Part shown: positions 25,893 through 34,816 of the stretch, piece after piece
Numbering within the stretch: position 1 is the stretch's first letter
Layout of the letters: each line of letters begins with the position of its first letter
Assembly: GCF_025426255.1 (NCBI RefSeq)
Contig: NZ_CP104861.1
Location: 3,534,001-3,598,000 of the forward strand
From: Pseudomonas fragi
GTDB lineage: Bacteria > Pseudomonadota > Gammaproteobacteria > Pseudomonadales > Pseudomonadaceae
DNA length: 64,000 nucleotides
Reading direction: 5' to 3'
Notes under the pieces: generated by a model
What the model saw: the letters and a program-made list of their open reading frames with translations, nothing else
Database searches by the model: none
What the model was told of the DNA's origin: nothing
Made by a program: the position numbers and the translations under genes

Positions 25893-28022
25893 TTAGATTT
25901 CAAATTCCGATTGCAGCGCCGCACGCACGCAATACAGCACGCCTTCAGGCACCCGACCCTTGAATTGCTCGGCAATGCTGGCCACGCTCGGCAGCTCCCC
26001 TTCGCCATCCAGGAACGCATCCTGCACTTCTTCCATCAGCTCTTCAGGCAAGTCCAGCGCCTGCTCCAGCGACAACTCCTGACGCCCGATGGCTTCGGCC
26101 AGCATGGTGTAAACGTTCTTTTCCGAGCACTGCAATTGCCCGCTGATTTGCAGCGGGGTCATGCCGGCGCGGGCCAGGCTGATCAACTCGTGGCGGATGT
26201 CGGCCACCACTTTCGGGGTTTCAGCCTGCCCGCCGAGTACTTCGAGGAACGCCTCGCCGTAACGCTCCAACTTACGCGCACCGACACCGCTGACCGTGGC
26301 CATCTCGGACAAGGAGCTGGGTTGGCTGCGTAGCATCTCGAGCAAAGTCGAGTCGGGGAAGATGACGTAAGGCGGCACGCCGTGTTCTTCAGCCAACTTG
26401 CGTCGCAAGGCACGCAGGGCTTCCCACTGTTCGCGCTCTTCGCCGCGCACCAGTTGGCTGGCCGGGCTGGCAGAGCTGCTTTTGACCGAGGTTTGCGGCT
26501 TCAGCTCGCGGCGCAGTTCCAGCGTCACTTCACCGCGCAGCAACGGCCGGCAGCTGTCGCTCAAACGCAAACCACCGTAGCCTTCAATATCGATATCGGC
26601 CAGACCACGGGCCACCAACTGACGGAAAAGCGTGCGCCAATCACCTTCGCTGCGGTCTTTGCCGACACCAAACACCGACAAGTGCTGATGACCCACGCTG
26701 CGGATTTTTTCGTTTTCTCGGCCCAGCAGCACATCGATCAAGTGCCCGGTGCCATAACGCTGGCCGGTACGATAAATCGCCGACAGCGCCTGACGCGCAG
26801 GCTCGGTTGCGTCCCAGGTCTGCACGCCATCGACACAGTTGTCGCAATGCCCGCAAGGTTGCGGCATGTCTTCGTCGAAATATGCGAGCAAGGTCTGACG
26901 GCGGCAGCGGGTTTCTTCGCACAAAGACAACATCGCATCGAGCTTGTGATGCTCAAGACGCTTGTGTCGCTCATCGCCTTCGGAGTTTTGCAGCATTTGC
27001 TTGAGCATCACCACGTCTTGCAGACCGTAGGCCATCCACGCATCAGCTGGCAGGCCGTCACGCCCTGCCCGACCGGTTTCCTGGTAATAGGCCTCGAGTG
27101 ACTTGGGCAAATCCAGGTGTGCGACAAAGCGCACGTTGGATTTGTCGATACCCATGCCGAAAGCGATGGTCGCTACCATGATCAGCCCCTCCTCGTTGAG
27201 GAAGCGCTTTTGGTTGGCAGCACGGGTATCGCTCGGTAAACCGGCGTGATACGGCAAGGCCGGGAAGCCCTGATCACACAAGAACTTCGCCACTTCGTCG
27301 ACTTTTTTACGCGACAGGCAGTACACAATGCCTGCATCGCTGCGCCGCTCCGAGAGGAACGCCAGCAACTGCTTGCGCGGCTGCTCTTTTGGCACGATGC
27401 GATAAAAAATATTGGGCCGGTCAAAGCTCGACAGAAAACGTTCCGCGTTCTGCAAATGCAGGCGGGTGACGATTTCTTCGCGAGTGCGTTTGTCCGCCGT
27501 GGCCGTCAGGGCGATACGCGGCACATTGGGGAACACTTCGGCCAGTTGGCCCAATTGCAGATATTCGGGGCGGAAGTCATGACCCCACTGCGACACGCAA
27601 TGCGCTTCGTCGATGGCAAACAGAGCGATATCCAGGCTCTGCAAAAACGCCATCATGCGCGGCTGTACCAGACGTTCGGGCGCCAGATAGAGCATTTTGA
27701 CTTCACCGCGCTTGATGCGGTTGGCCAGGTCACGCTGTTGCTCGGCGTTGAGGGTCGAATTCAATGCTGCAGCCGCCACCCCGAGTTCTTCAAGAGTCGC
27801 GACCTGATCATCCATCAGGGCGATAAGCGGCGACACCACCACGGCCAGGCCATCACGCAGCAGCGCAGGCACCTGAAAGCACAAGGATTTGCCGCCGCCG
27901 GTGGGCATCAGCACCAAGGCGTCACCACCATTGGCCACGCGCTCAATGATGTCACCCTGACGGCCACGGAAACTGTCGTAGCCGAAGATGTCTTTGAGTA
28001 CGCGTTGAGCCTGTTCGAGCAT
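25893..28022 (-). CDS. recQ: RecQ, ATP-dependent DNA helicase
   Basis: 3'-5' DNA helicase of recombination and replication-fork repair. 709 residues from the ATG at 28020-28022 ([20 protein letters not shown]). Walker A TGGGKS (41-46), DEAH at 138-141, the zinc cysteines [10 protein letters not shown]...CGHCDNC, the winged-helix RQC domain, and an HRDC domain (about 525-600). A 21-residue longer form is possible but would begin in non-conserved sequence. The C-terminal about 100 residues extend beyond E. coli RecQ. Confidence 0.96.
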   Translation of the reverse strand: MLEQAQRVLKDIFGYDSFRGRQGDIIERVANGGDALVLMPTGGGKSLCFQVPALLRDGLAVVVSPLIALMDDQVATLEELGVAAAALNSTLNAEQQRDLANRIKRGEVKMLYLAPERLVQPRMMAFLQSLDIALFAIDEAHCVSQWGHDFRPEYLQLGQLAEVFPNVPRIALTATADKRTREEIVTRLHLQNAERFLSSFDRPNIFYRIVPKEQPRKQLLAFLSERRSDAGIVYCLSRKKVDEVAKFLCDQGFPALPYHAGLPSDTRAANQKRFLNEEGLIMVATIAFGMGIDKSNVRFVAHLDLPKSLEAYYQETGRAGRDGLPADAWMAYGLQDVVMLKQMLQNSEGDERHKRLEHHKLDAMLSLCEETRCRRQTLLAYFDEDMPQPCGHCDNCVDGVQTWDATEPARQALSAIYRTGQRYGTGHLIDVLLGRENEKIRSVGHQHLSVFGVGKDRSEGDWRTLFRQLVARGLADIDIEGYGGLRLSDSCRPLLRGEVTLELRRELKPQTSVKSSSASPASQLVRGEEREQWEALRALRRKLAEEHGVPPYVIFPDSTLLEMLRSQPSSLSEMATVSGVGARKLERYGEAFLEVLGGQAETPKVVADIRHELISLARAGMTPLQISGQLQCSEKNVYTMLAEAIGRQELSLEQALDLPEELMEEVQDAFLDGEGELPSVASIAEQFKGRVPEGVLYCVRAALQSEFEI

Positions 28023-28292
28023 AAAAACTCCAGAAATCGCCGAAACACCCCTGCGCCAACACGATCCGGCACGGCCGCAAGCCATTCAAAGGCTCGGGCA
28101 CAGGGCACCGGCGCGCTGCATTTTCCACAGGGCATCACAAAACGCGGCAGTATACCCGAGCACTCCCCCGCTGCGGGCTGTGTAATTGCAACACCGATAA
28201 CCGGAAACTGAGGCCAAATGTGCCCTGCGACTGGCTTGGGCGCTCAAGAAAGCCTAGAATTCACTATCGTTTATTTACTAGGTAGCACTTTA

Positions 28293-28880
28293 ATGTCCTT
28301 CGCTGAGCAACTAACCCGCCTGCAAGTCTTCCTCGACGCCGACGAGCTGCATGACGAGGCGCTGGACTACGTGGCCACCCACGGCTATCTGACTGCCCTG
28401 TCCATCTGCTCTGAAGACGTTCCTGAGCGTGAGTGGATCGATGCGATCTTCTCCGAGGCACCTCATTACCAGGACGACGCCCAGCGCGCCGAGATCGAAG
28501 GCACGCTGATTCAGCTCAAGGCTCATATCGCTCGCCAACTGGCGTCCGACGAAGAGTTCGAGCTGCCTTGTGATCTGGATCTGGGCGACGAGCCGGACGA
28601 TTCCGACTTGCGCGGCTGGTGTGTCGGCTTCATGGAAGGCGTATTTATGCGCGAAGCTGCCTGGTTCGAAACCGCCGAAGAAGAAGTCAGCGAAATGCTG
28701 CTGCCGATCATGGTGGGTTCGGGCCTGTTCGATGATCAGCCAGAGTTCGAAGACATCGCCAAGGATGCCAATCTGATGGACGACATGATCGTGCAGATCC
28801 CTGAAGCGCTGACCGCCCTGTACCTGCTGTGCCAGGCACCTGACGAGAAGCCGGCGATCCTCAAGCCACGTCACCACTGA
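28293..28880 (+). CDS. YecA/UPF0149-family protein
   Basis: 195 residues of the YecA family, a helical domain (about 15-170) with the typical GWCVGFMEGVFMREAAWFE segment. Unlike full-length YecA it lacks the C-terminal SEC-C zinc motif. Many Asp and Glu make it strongly acidic. The start at 28293 (MSFAEQLTRL) was preferred to an upstream one. Function unknown. Confidence 0.88.
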   Translation: MSFAEQLTRLQVFLDADELHDEALDYVATHGYLTALSICSEDVPEREWIDAIFSEAPHYQDDAQRAEIEGTLIQLKAHIARQLASDEEFELPCDLDLGDEPDDSDLRGWCVGFMEGVFMREAAWFETAEEEVSEMLLPIMVGSGLFDDQPEFEDIAKDANLMDDMIVQIPEALTALYLLCQAPDEKPAILKPRHH

Positions 28881-28884
28881 TTAA

Positions 28885-29283
28885 GTGACACCTCCCTCCT
28901 TGGGCAACCGTTCGCGGTTGCTGCGCTACGCTCTGTTTGCCATCGGCTGGCTGAGCGTAGCGTTGGGGGTGATCGGGATTTTCCTGCCGGTACTGCCCAC
29001 AACCCCCTTTCTGCTATTGGCTGCAGCATGCTTTGCTCGCAGTTCCCCGCGCTTTTATCAATGGCTGATCGAGCATCCTCGGCTCGGGCCATGGATCCGC
29101 GACTATCTTGATGGCAACGGCATTCCGCTCAAGGGCAAGGTCTATGCCATTGGCTTGATGTGGCTGAGCATTGGCGTGTCCTGCTACCTGGTGCCACTGC
29201 CTTGGGCCCGGGGCTTTATGTTGACCAGTGCGGTGCTGGTGAGCATTTACATCCTGCGTCAAAAAACCCTCGAAAAGCACTGA
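28885..29283 (+). CDS. YbaN-family (DUF454) inner-membrane protein
   Basis: 132 residues with the DUF454 signature IGWLSVALGVIGIFLPVLPT followed by TPFLLLAAACFARSSPRFY, and three to four membrane helices. The GTG start is four bases after the upstream stop and has no clear Shine-Dalgarno sequence, so translation is probably coupled to the YecA-family gene. Function unknown. Confidence 0.88.
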   Translation: MTPPSLGNRSRLLRYALFAIGWLSVALGVIGIFLPVLPTTPFLLLAAACFARSSPRFYQWLIEHPRLGPWIRDYLDGNGIPLKGKVYAIGLMWLSIGVSCYLVPLPWARGFMLTSAVLVSIYILRQKTLEKH

Positions 29284-29295
29284 AACATAACAACT

Positions 29296-29441
29296 TGTAG
29301 CAGCTGCCAAAGGAACGAGGCTGCGTTCGGCTGCGTAGCCGTTGCAAAATCAGGCGCCTCGGTGTGTCAGCCATATTTGGTCCTCAGGTTTACGACTGCT
29401 GCGCAGCCGGACGTAGCCTCGTTCCTTCGGCAACTGCTACA
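29296..29441. repeat. Family B inverted repeat overlapping a stop codon
   Basis: TGTAGCAGCTGCCAAAGGAA at the left and CCTTCGGCAACTGCTACA at the right. The final CTA (29437-29439) is the stop codon TAG of the DTW-domain gene on the minus strand. It lies between convergent genes. Confidence 0.85.
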
Positions 29442-30042
29442 GGGTGCTCAGATGATTTCGCTGATAGGTCTGCGCACCCATTGCCTCGATTTGCCCTTCA
29501 ATCAGCGCTTCAAACGGACGCAACAGCGGCGCAAACGAAGTCGGCGCTTCAAGGATTTCGAGCGCCTGCACAATCGCTTCCAGGGTCGACAGGGCACCCG
29601 GCCCCGGCGCTTTGCGCAGCCGGTAACGCGATACCGCACCTTCGGGTAACGTGACCCGCGGCAACTGCGCCAGCAACGGGTTGAGGTGCAACAATTTGCG
29701 CGCTTTGCGCCACGTACCGTCCGGCACCACCAGCAACAGCGGCAAGCTATCATCCGAAGCTGCGCCCGAGTGTATTAACTGCGCATCATCCCCCGGAAAC
29801 AGCAATCGCGCCTGATACCCCGGTGGGTTGAGCAATACGTCCAGATCCACAAACACTTCGCCCACCACCAACTCGGCATTGATCAACCCCAGGGCTGCCA
29901 GCCGCGCAGTATTCAGCGCATGGTTTACCTCGCTCGGGTGCTGTAGCAGCAACACCTTGGTGCGACTGTCCAGTTGTGGGATCAATTTGCACAAGCAGTG
30001 GGATTGCGGACGCAAACAGCGAGGGCATTGGGCTCGGGACAT
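29437..30042 (-). CDS. DTW-domain tRNA aminocarboxypropyltransferase (TapT-like)
   Basis: DTW-domain proteins add the acp group to U47 of tRNA. 201 residues from the ATG at 30040-30042 (MSRAQCPRCLRPQSHCLCKL, a zinc-like C-x2-C-x6-C-x-C cluster). The catalytic motif appears as PDGTWRKARK, followed by RYRLRKAPGPGALSTLEA. A TTG further up would add seven residues. Its stop codon is supplied by a repeat element. It is directly downstream of the LysR gene. Confidence 0.9.
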   Translation of the reverse strand: MSRAQCPRCLRPQSHCLCKLIPQLDSRTKVLLLQHPSEVNHALNTARLAALGLINAELVVGEVFVDLDVLLNPPGYQARLLFPGDDAQLIHSGAASDDSLPLLLVVPDGTWRKARKLLHLNPLLAQLPRVTLPEGAVSRYRLRKAPGPGALSTLEAIVQALEILEAPTSFAPLLRPFEALIEGQIEAMGAQTYQRNHLSTL

Positions 30043-30059
30043 GGGAATAAAGCTCTCGT

Positions 30060-30953
30060 TCAAGATTGGTTTAGCTGCGCTTTGAGCAGATCGCGGAAGG
30101 TTTGAATCAGCGGTTCACGGCTGCGACCACGGCGTACGATCATTGAAAGCGGTGCCTGATAGCCAAAAGTCGCGGGCAGCAGCACGCGCAAGTCGCCCTT
30201 CTCCACCCACGGTTCTGCGTAATGCTCGGGCAAATAGCCAATGTAAGCCCCGGACAGCACCAGAATCAGTTGCGCCTCCATGCTGTCGACCGTTGCCGCA
30301 CTGTGCTTGAAGCCGTGGCGCGCCAGCTCGGCCTGGCTCCAGTAACCGCGACCGACCATCCGTTGCTGGGTAATGACCGGTTCGGGAATACGTCGTTCGC
30401 TGAACAAGGGATGCCGTGTGCTGCAGTACAACCAGTGTTGTTCTCGATACAGCGGCTGATACACCAGCCCGCTCATCCGCGTCGAAAACGCACCGATGGC
30501 CAGATCCAGGCGGTTGTCCTGCACCCCGAGCTGCAATTCATACGGGCTCATCACCGATAGATGCAGGTGTACCGCCGGGTGCTCTTGACTGTAAGCACCG
30601 ATTGCCTCGGCAAAGGGCAAGGCCTTATCGCTGACCGTGGAGTCGATAACCCCCAGGTTCAGGGTGCCGCGCAATTCGCCCTTGAGCGCTGCGGCGTATT
30701 GCTCAAACCCTTCAAGCTCGCCCAATAGACGCAAGGTTTCCTGATGAAACAGCTCGCCCTTGCTGGTCAGGCTGAACCCGCCGCGCCCGCGATGACACAG
30801 CACCAGGCCCAGATTGGCTTCGAGCTGGCTCATATAGGTGCTGATGGCTGAGGTCGATAGGTTGAGTGCCTGTTGCGCATTAGCAAAACCCTGATGCCTG
30901 ACCACGCTGGCAAAGATTCGCAATAGTTTCAGATCGGGTAAAGCGTTGGCCAT
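30060..30953 (-). CDS. gbuR: LysR-family regulator of the guanidinobutyrase locus (GbuR-like)
   Basis: 297 residues from the ATG at 30951-30953 (MANALPDLKLLRIFASVVRH), preceded by GGAACTCCC. N-terminal LysR helix-turn-helix (about 20-45) and a periplasmic-binding-like sensor domain. Divergent from gbuA across 175 bases with a suitable inverted repeat, so it is probably the activator that responds to 4-guanidinobutyrate, as GbuR does in P. aeruginosa. The symbol is given by context. Confidence 0.75.
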   Translation of the reverse strand: MANALPDLKLLRIFASVVRHQGFANAQQALNLSTSAISTYMSQLEANLGLVLCHRGRGGFSLTSKGELFHQETLRLLGELEGFEQYAAALKGELRGTLNLGVIDSTVSDKALPFAEAIGAYSQEHPAVHLHLSVMSPYELQLGVQDNRLDLAIGAFSTRMSGLVYQPLYREQHWLYCSTRHPLFSERRIPEPVITQQRMVGRGYWSQAELARHGFKHSAATVDSMEAQLILVLSGAYIGYLPEHYAEPWVEKGDLRVLLPATFGYQAPLSMIVRRGRSREPLIQTFRDLLKAQLNQS

Positions 30954-31020
30954 GGGAGTTCCGGGCATCTTATGGTTTGGCTTTGAGGGCATGGGGCAAA
31001 GTCTATCTTGCGCCGGATGA

Positions 31021-31044
31021 TTAGTTTAGAAAAACCTGAACTAA
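31021..31044. promoter_or_regulatory. Candidate GbuR binding site
   Basis: TTAGTT and AACTAA form an inverted repeat with a 12-base spacer, fitting the LysR-type T-N11-A dyad. It lies midway between the divergent starts (30953 and 31129). Confidence 0.5.
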
Positions 31045-31128
31045 GTATTTGCCCGCAGAGATTCTTCCCGCGGCGCGCCTTTCGCAGAATCGACCGCCAT
31101 AACCACAACAAACGACGAGGCCTTTCCC

Positions 31129-32079
31129 GTGGACAAAATTCTTCATCAACCACTGGGTGGCAATGAGATGCCGCGCTTCGCCGGTATCGCCACCATGCTG
31201 CGCTTGCCCCACCTGCCATCGGCCAAAGGCCTGGATGCCGCTTTTATTGGGGTGCCACTGGACATTGGCACCTCGCTGCGCCCCGGCACCCGCTTCGGCC
31301 CTCGCGAAATTCGCGCCGAGTCGGTGATGATCCGCCCCTACAACATGGCCACCGGCGCCGCGCCGTTCGATTCACTGTCAGTGGCCGATATCGGCGATGT
31401 GGCGATCAACACCTTCAATCTGCTGGATGCCGTGCGGATCATCGAAGAATCCTACGACGAAATCCTCGAGCACGATGTGATCCCACTGACCCTGGGCGGC
31501 GATCACACCATCACCCTGCCGATTCTGCGGGCCATTCATAAAAAGCACGGCAAGGTCGGGCTGGTGCATATCGATGCCCACGCCGATGTGAACGACCATA
31601 TGTTCGGCGAGAAAATCGCCCATGGCACCACCTTCCGCCGCGCCGTGGAGGAAGGCCTGCTGGACTGCAACCGCGTGGTTCAGATCGGCCTGCGCGCCCA
31701 AGGCTATACCGCCGAAGATTTCAACTGGAGCCGCAACCAGGGTTTCCGCGTAGTCCAGGCCGAAGAGTGCTGGCACAAATCGCTGGCCCCCTTGATGGCC
31801 GAAGTGCGCGAGAAAGTCGGCAATGGCCCGGTATACCTGAGCTTTGATATCGACGGTATTGACCCGGCCTGGGCACCCGGAACCGGAACGCCGGAAATCG
31901 GCGGCCTGACCACGATTCAGGGGATTGAAATCATTCGCGGCTGCCAGGGCCTCGATCTGGTTGGTTGCGATCTGGTAGAAGTCTCGCCGCCCTACGACAC
32001 CACCGGCAACACCTCATTACTGGGGGCCAACCTGCTCTACGAAATGCTCTGCGTGCTACCTGGCGTTGTGCATCGCTGA
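31129..32079 (+). CDS. gbuA: GbuA, guanidinobutyrase
   Basis: Ureohydrolase that splits 4-guanidinobutyrate into urea and 4-aminobutyrate in the arginine transaminase/decarboxylase routes. 316 residues; Mn ligands are visible as H126 (GGDHTITLP), D149, H151, D153 (DAHADVND) and D239, D241 (SFDIDGIDP). The N-terminus DKILHQPLGGNEMPRFAGIA is very close to what I know of Pseudomonas GbuA; agmatinase and guanidinopropionase are relatives. Start is GTG, after GACGAGG. Confidence 0.88.
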   Translation: MDKILHQPLGGNEMPRFAGIATMLRLPHLPSAKGLDAAFIGVPLDIGTSLRPGTRFGPREIRAESVMIRPYNMATGAAPFDSLSVADIGDVAINTFNLLDAVRIIEESYDEILEHDVIPLTLGGDHTITLPILRAIHKKHGKVGLVHIDAHADVNDHMFGEKIAHGTTFRRAVEEGLLDCNRVVQIGLRAQGYTAEDFNWSRNQGFRVVQAEECWHKSLAPLMAEVREKVGNGPVYLSFDIDGIDPAWAPGTGTPEIGGLTTIQGIEIIRGCQGLDLVGCDLVEVSPPYDTTGNTSLLGANLLYEMLCVLPGVVHR

Positions 32080-32180
32080 AGACATCCTATCGGTGTCATT
32101 AAGCCCCAGGCTTTATGGCACCGAGCCACCGTGCTGTGACTCGCTGCATCCATAAAAAAAATAATCGGAGATTCGCCATC

Positions 32181-33563
32181 ATGGCTTTAGATCTACTGGT
32201 CGTCCTTATCTACGCAGCGGCAATGCTGGTGCTGGGTTACTACGGCATGCGCAAGGCAAAAACCCACGAAGACTACCTGGTGGCAGGACGCAATCTCGGT
32301 CCTACCCTGTACATGGGCACCATGGCGGCAACCGTGCTCGGCGGCGCGTCTACTGTCGGCACCGTGCGGCTGGGCTATGTACATGGGATTTCCGGGTTCT
32401 GGCTGTGTGCCGCGCTGGGCTGCGGAATCATCGCCCTCAATCTGTTCCTGGCCAAACCGTTGCTAAAACTGAAAATCTTCACCGTGACCCAGGTGCTGGA
32501 GAAGCGTTACAACCCGATGGCCCGTCAGGCCAGTGCGGTAATTATGCTGGCCTACGCACTGATGATCGGCGTGACTTCGATACTGGCCATCGGCACCGTG
32601 CTGGAAGTGCTGTTCGACCTGCCCTTCTGGATTTCGGTGCTGCTCGGTGGTGGCGTGGTGGTGGTGTATTCAACCATTGGCGGCATGTGGTCGCTGACCC
32701 TGACCGATATCGTGCAATTTGCGATCAAGACCATCGGCCTGATGTTCGTGCTGCTGCCCATCTGCCTGTACCGCGTCGGCGGCTGGGACGAGCTGGTCAG
32801 CAAGTTGCCAGCCTCGAACTTCAGCTTCACCAGCATCGGCTGGGACACGATCATCACCTACTTCATGATCTACTTCTTCGGCATCCTGATCGGCCAGGAC
32901 ATTTGGCAGCGGGTGTTTACTGCCAAGACCGCCAAGGTGGCCAAGTACGCAGGCACGTTTGCAGGCTTGTATTGCATCCTCTACGGCCTGACCTGTGCCC
33001 TGATCGGCATGGCGGCGCATGTACTGCTGCCGGATCTGGACAACGTCAATAACGCCTTCGCCGCTATCGTCAAGGTCTCGCTACCGGACGGTATTCGCGG
33101 ACTGGTGATTGCAGCGGCCCTGGCGGCCATGATGTCGACGGCCAGTGCAGGCTTGCTGGCTGCCTCCACCGTATTGACCGAAGACCTGCTGCCAAGGCTA
33201 CGCGGCGGCAAGCAGTCGAGCCTCAACATCAACCGCCTGTTTACCTTGCTCACAGGCATCGCGGTGTTGGGCATCGCACTGGTGGTCTCGGATGTGATCA
33301 GTGCTCTAACCTTGGCCTACAACCTGCTGGTCGGCGGCATGCTGGTGCCACTGATCGGGGCGATTTTCTGGAAGCGTGCCACCACGGCGGGCGCCATTAC
33401 CAGCATGGGTCTGGGGTTTATCACGGCTCTGGGGTTTATGTTCAAGGATGGGCTGGAAGCCAACACGCCGATTTACTACAGCCTGGGCGTAGCGCTAATC
33501 AGCTTTATCCTGGTCAGCCTGCTGGATCGACGCCCTGCTGCAGTTGCTAGCGCAGTCTTGTAA
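32181..33563 (+). CDS. Sodium:solute symporter, likely for guanidinobutyrate
   Basis: 460-residue inner-membrane SSS-family symporter with about twelve or thirteen helices and the family signature around GYYGMRKAKTHEDYLVAGRN (about 19-38). The start at 32181 follows CGGAG. It is 101 bases after gbuA, and P. aeruginosa has a similar symporter near gbuA. Substrate assignment is inferred from that. Confidence 0.82.
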   Translation: MALDLLVVLIYAAAMLVLGYYGMRKAKTHEDYLVAGRNLGPTLYMGTMAATVLGGASTVGTVRLGYVHGISGFWLCAALGCGIIALNLFLAKPLLKLKIFTVTQVLEKRYNPMARQASAVIMLAYALMIGVTSILAIGTVLEVLFDLPFWISVLLGGGVVVVYSTIGGMWSLTLTDIVQFAIKTIGLMFVLLPICLYRVGGWDELVSKLPASNFSFTSIGWDTIITYFMIYFFGILIGQDIWQRVFTAKTAKVAKYAGTFAGLYCILYGLTCALIGMAAHVLLPDLDNVNNAFAAIVKVSLPDGIRGLVIAAALAAMMSTASAGLLAASTVLTEDLLPRLRGGKQSSLNINRLFTLLTGIAVLGIALVVSDVISALTLAYNLLVGGMLVPLIGAIFWKRATTAGAITSMGLGFITALGFMFKDGLEANTPIYYSLGVALISFILVSLLDRRPAAVASAVL

Positions 33564-33575
33564 AGGTTTCTTCAG

Positions 33576-33606
33576 CGGGTACGACCCTCAGGTCCTACCC
33601 GTTTTT
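33576..33606 (+). terminator. Intrinsic terminator of the gbuA-symporter unit
   Basis: CGGGTACGACC-ctca-GGTCCTACCCG is an 11-bp stem with one mismatch, followed by TTTTTC. It begins 12 bases after the symporter stop. Confidence 0.85.
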
Positions 33607-33706
33607 CTCTACACCCCACAGCTGTACAACTTCATACAGCTACAAACTCTAATACCCCGCCCATACAGCGCTATATCGCTGCCAAGCCATTAATCAATCC
33701 AACTAC

Positions 33707-33750
33707 GCTTGAAAAGTGGCGACATGGGATGTCGCCGCACAACTTCAAGC
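33707..33750 (+). other. Nested two-tier hairpin in a gene leader
   Basis: Outer arms GCTTGAA (33707-33713) and TTCAAGC (33744-33750) enclose an inner perfect stem GGCGACAT-ggg-ATGTCGCC (33718-33736). It ends 27 bases before the secreted-protein start. No T-run follows, so regulation of translation or stability is more likely than termination. Confidence 0.65.
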
Positions 33751-33777
33751 AGCCTTTGATTAAATGGACTTAACACC

Positions 33778-34260
33778 ATGACCCACTTCAAGATCTATCT
33801 GGCCACTGCCATAGTAGCTACCGGCATGGCACTCACCAGCGCCAGCGCTCAAGCCGATGTCACCACTCTGACGTTCGAAATAGTCAACAACACGTCAGGC
33901 CCCCTCACCCTCAATCGCTCGAGCTGGAACCTGTCGCTGGCCGAGCCGGGCTTCTTTGATGTCGATCCGGTGAGCGAACATTCATTTGAAGCCAACTACA
34001 AAACCAACTTCGGCTACCCCAGAAAAACCCCTGCAACACTGCGTGAAGTCATTTCATATGCCAACGGAAATCGGGAATGCACCTTTACCACAGAGCTGAA
34101 AGTCAGCCAGTCATTCGGCGTATTCAAGCCGACACTAACCTCAGCTCGATCGGCCAGTGCAACGTCAACGGGTATGGAAGATGTGAAGTGTGAAGCTCGA
34201 GTCACAGAGAAAACAGACAATGCACCGCTAAATTACAGCGTGCGCTATACCGTAGGCTAG
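33778..34260 (+). CDS. Secreted protein of unknown function
   Basis: 160 residues with a signal peptide (about 1-26, ending ASAQA/D). The mature part is beta-rich, starting VTTLTFEIVNNTSGPLTLNR, with two cysteines (CTF and VKCEARV) that could form a disulfide in the periplasm or outside. I recognise no family; a pore-forming or adhesin-like beta sandwich is one possibility. The Shine-Dalgarno sequence is weak, and a nested hairpin lies just before it. It has its own terminator. Confidence 0.85.
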   Translation: MTHFKIYLATAIVATGMALTSASAQADVTTLTFEIVNNTSGPLTLNRSSWNLSLAEPGFFDVDPVSEHSFEANYKTNFGYPRKTPATLREVISYANGNRECTFTTELKVSQSFGVFKPTLTSARSASATSTGMEDVKCEARVTEKTDNAPLNYSVRYTVG

Positions 34261-34274
34261 CCAGCCAAAAATTG

Positions 34275-34300
34275 AAGGGCAGTTCATGCTGCCCTTTCTT
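34275..34300 (+). terminator. Terminator of the secreted-protein gene
   Basis: AAGGGCAG-ttcatg-CTGCCCTT is a perfect 8-bp stem followed by TCTTT, 15 bases after the stop. Confidence 0.8.
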
Positions 34301-34378
34301 TGCCCCCTCCTTGGCCCACTCACCGGCCAAGGATCGGAAGAAAAAAGCAGTCAATCTGCGTGTAACGCAAACACACCG

Positions 34379-34504
34379 TTAACGGCGACGTTGCGGACGA
34401 CGACGCGGATCCTCGACAGGAATCGGCACAGGTTGCAGTGGCGGCTCAATCAGGCCAAGCGCAACACCAACGTCATGGAGCCAGGTTTGCAGTTTGTCTT
34501 TCAT
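34379..34504 (-). CDS. 41-residue proline/arginine-tailed small protein
   Basis: Encodes MKDKLQTWLHDVGVALGLIE, then PPLQPVPIPVEDPRRRPQRR and a final R. An amphipathic N-terminal helix is followed by a Pro-rich segment and a basic tail. AGGGGGATTT before the ATG (34504) is an excellent ribosome-binding site. I know similar short 'PLQPVPIPV' proteins from other pseudomonads but no function. It could be a membrane-associated regulator or an RNA-binding peptide. Confidence 0.75.
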   Translation of the reverse strand: MKDKLQTWLHDVGVALGLIEPPLQPVPIPVEDPRRRPQRRR

Positions 34505-34816
34505 AAATCCCCCTTGGGGTCACTCTGGCGACGGGAGTTCTGTAGTCGCTTCACACAGATAATAGTCCTAAGTCCTACTCAATGCATGCCTAAGGTCAAT
34601 GAACTTTAGGCTAACGTCCTACTCATCTGACTCAAGCCAATGCCTTGAGTTGCGTCGACTTCGCACTATTTAGCAGTGGCGACGTCTGCAGCAGCTCTAT
34701 CCACGCGTTCGAGTTGACGCCCATCATGCCTTTTCGCCACATCAGCCAGGTTGTAGTACTGCCAAAAGGTTGTTGCAAGGCATGTACACCGACACTTTCA
34801 CCCCCTCGGCAGTCGA
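34505..34816. other. Upstream region of the 41-residue gene with repeats
   Basis: Contains two copies of GTCCTACTCA (34572-34581 and 34616-34625), an imperfect inverted repeat GCCTAA...TTAGGC (34588-34611) and a perfect stem ACTCAAG-ccaatgc-CTTGAGT (34630-34650). The minus strand from 34640 to 34816 is open and weakly protein-like (ends WRKGMMGVNSNAWIELL and so on), but it has no convincing start, so I do not call a gene. Confidence 0.5.
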
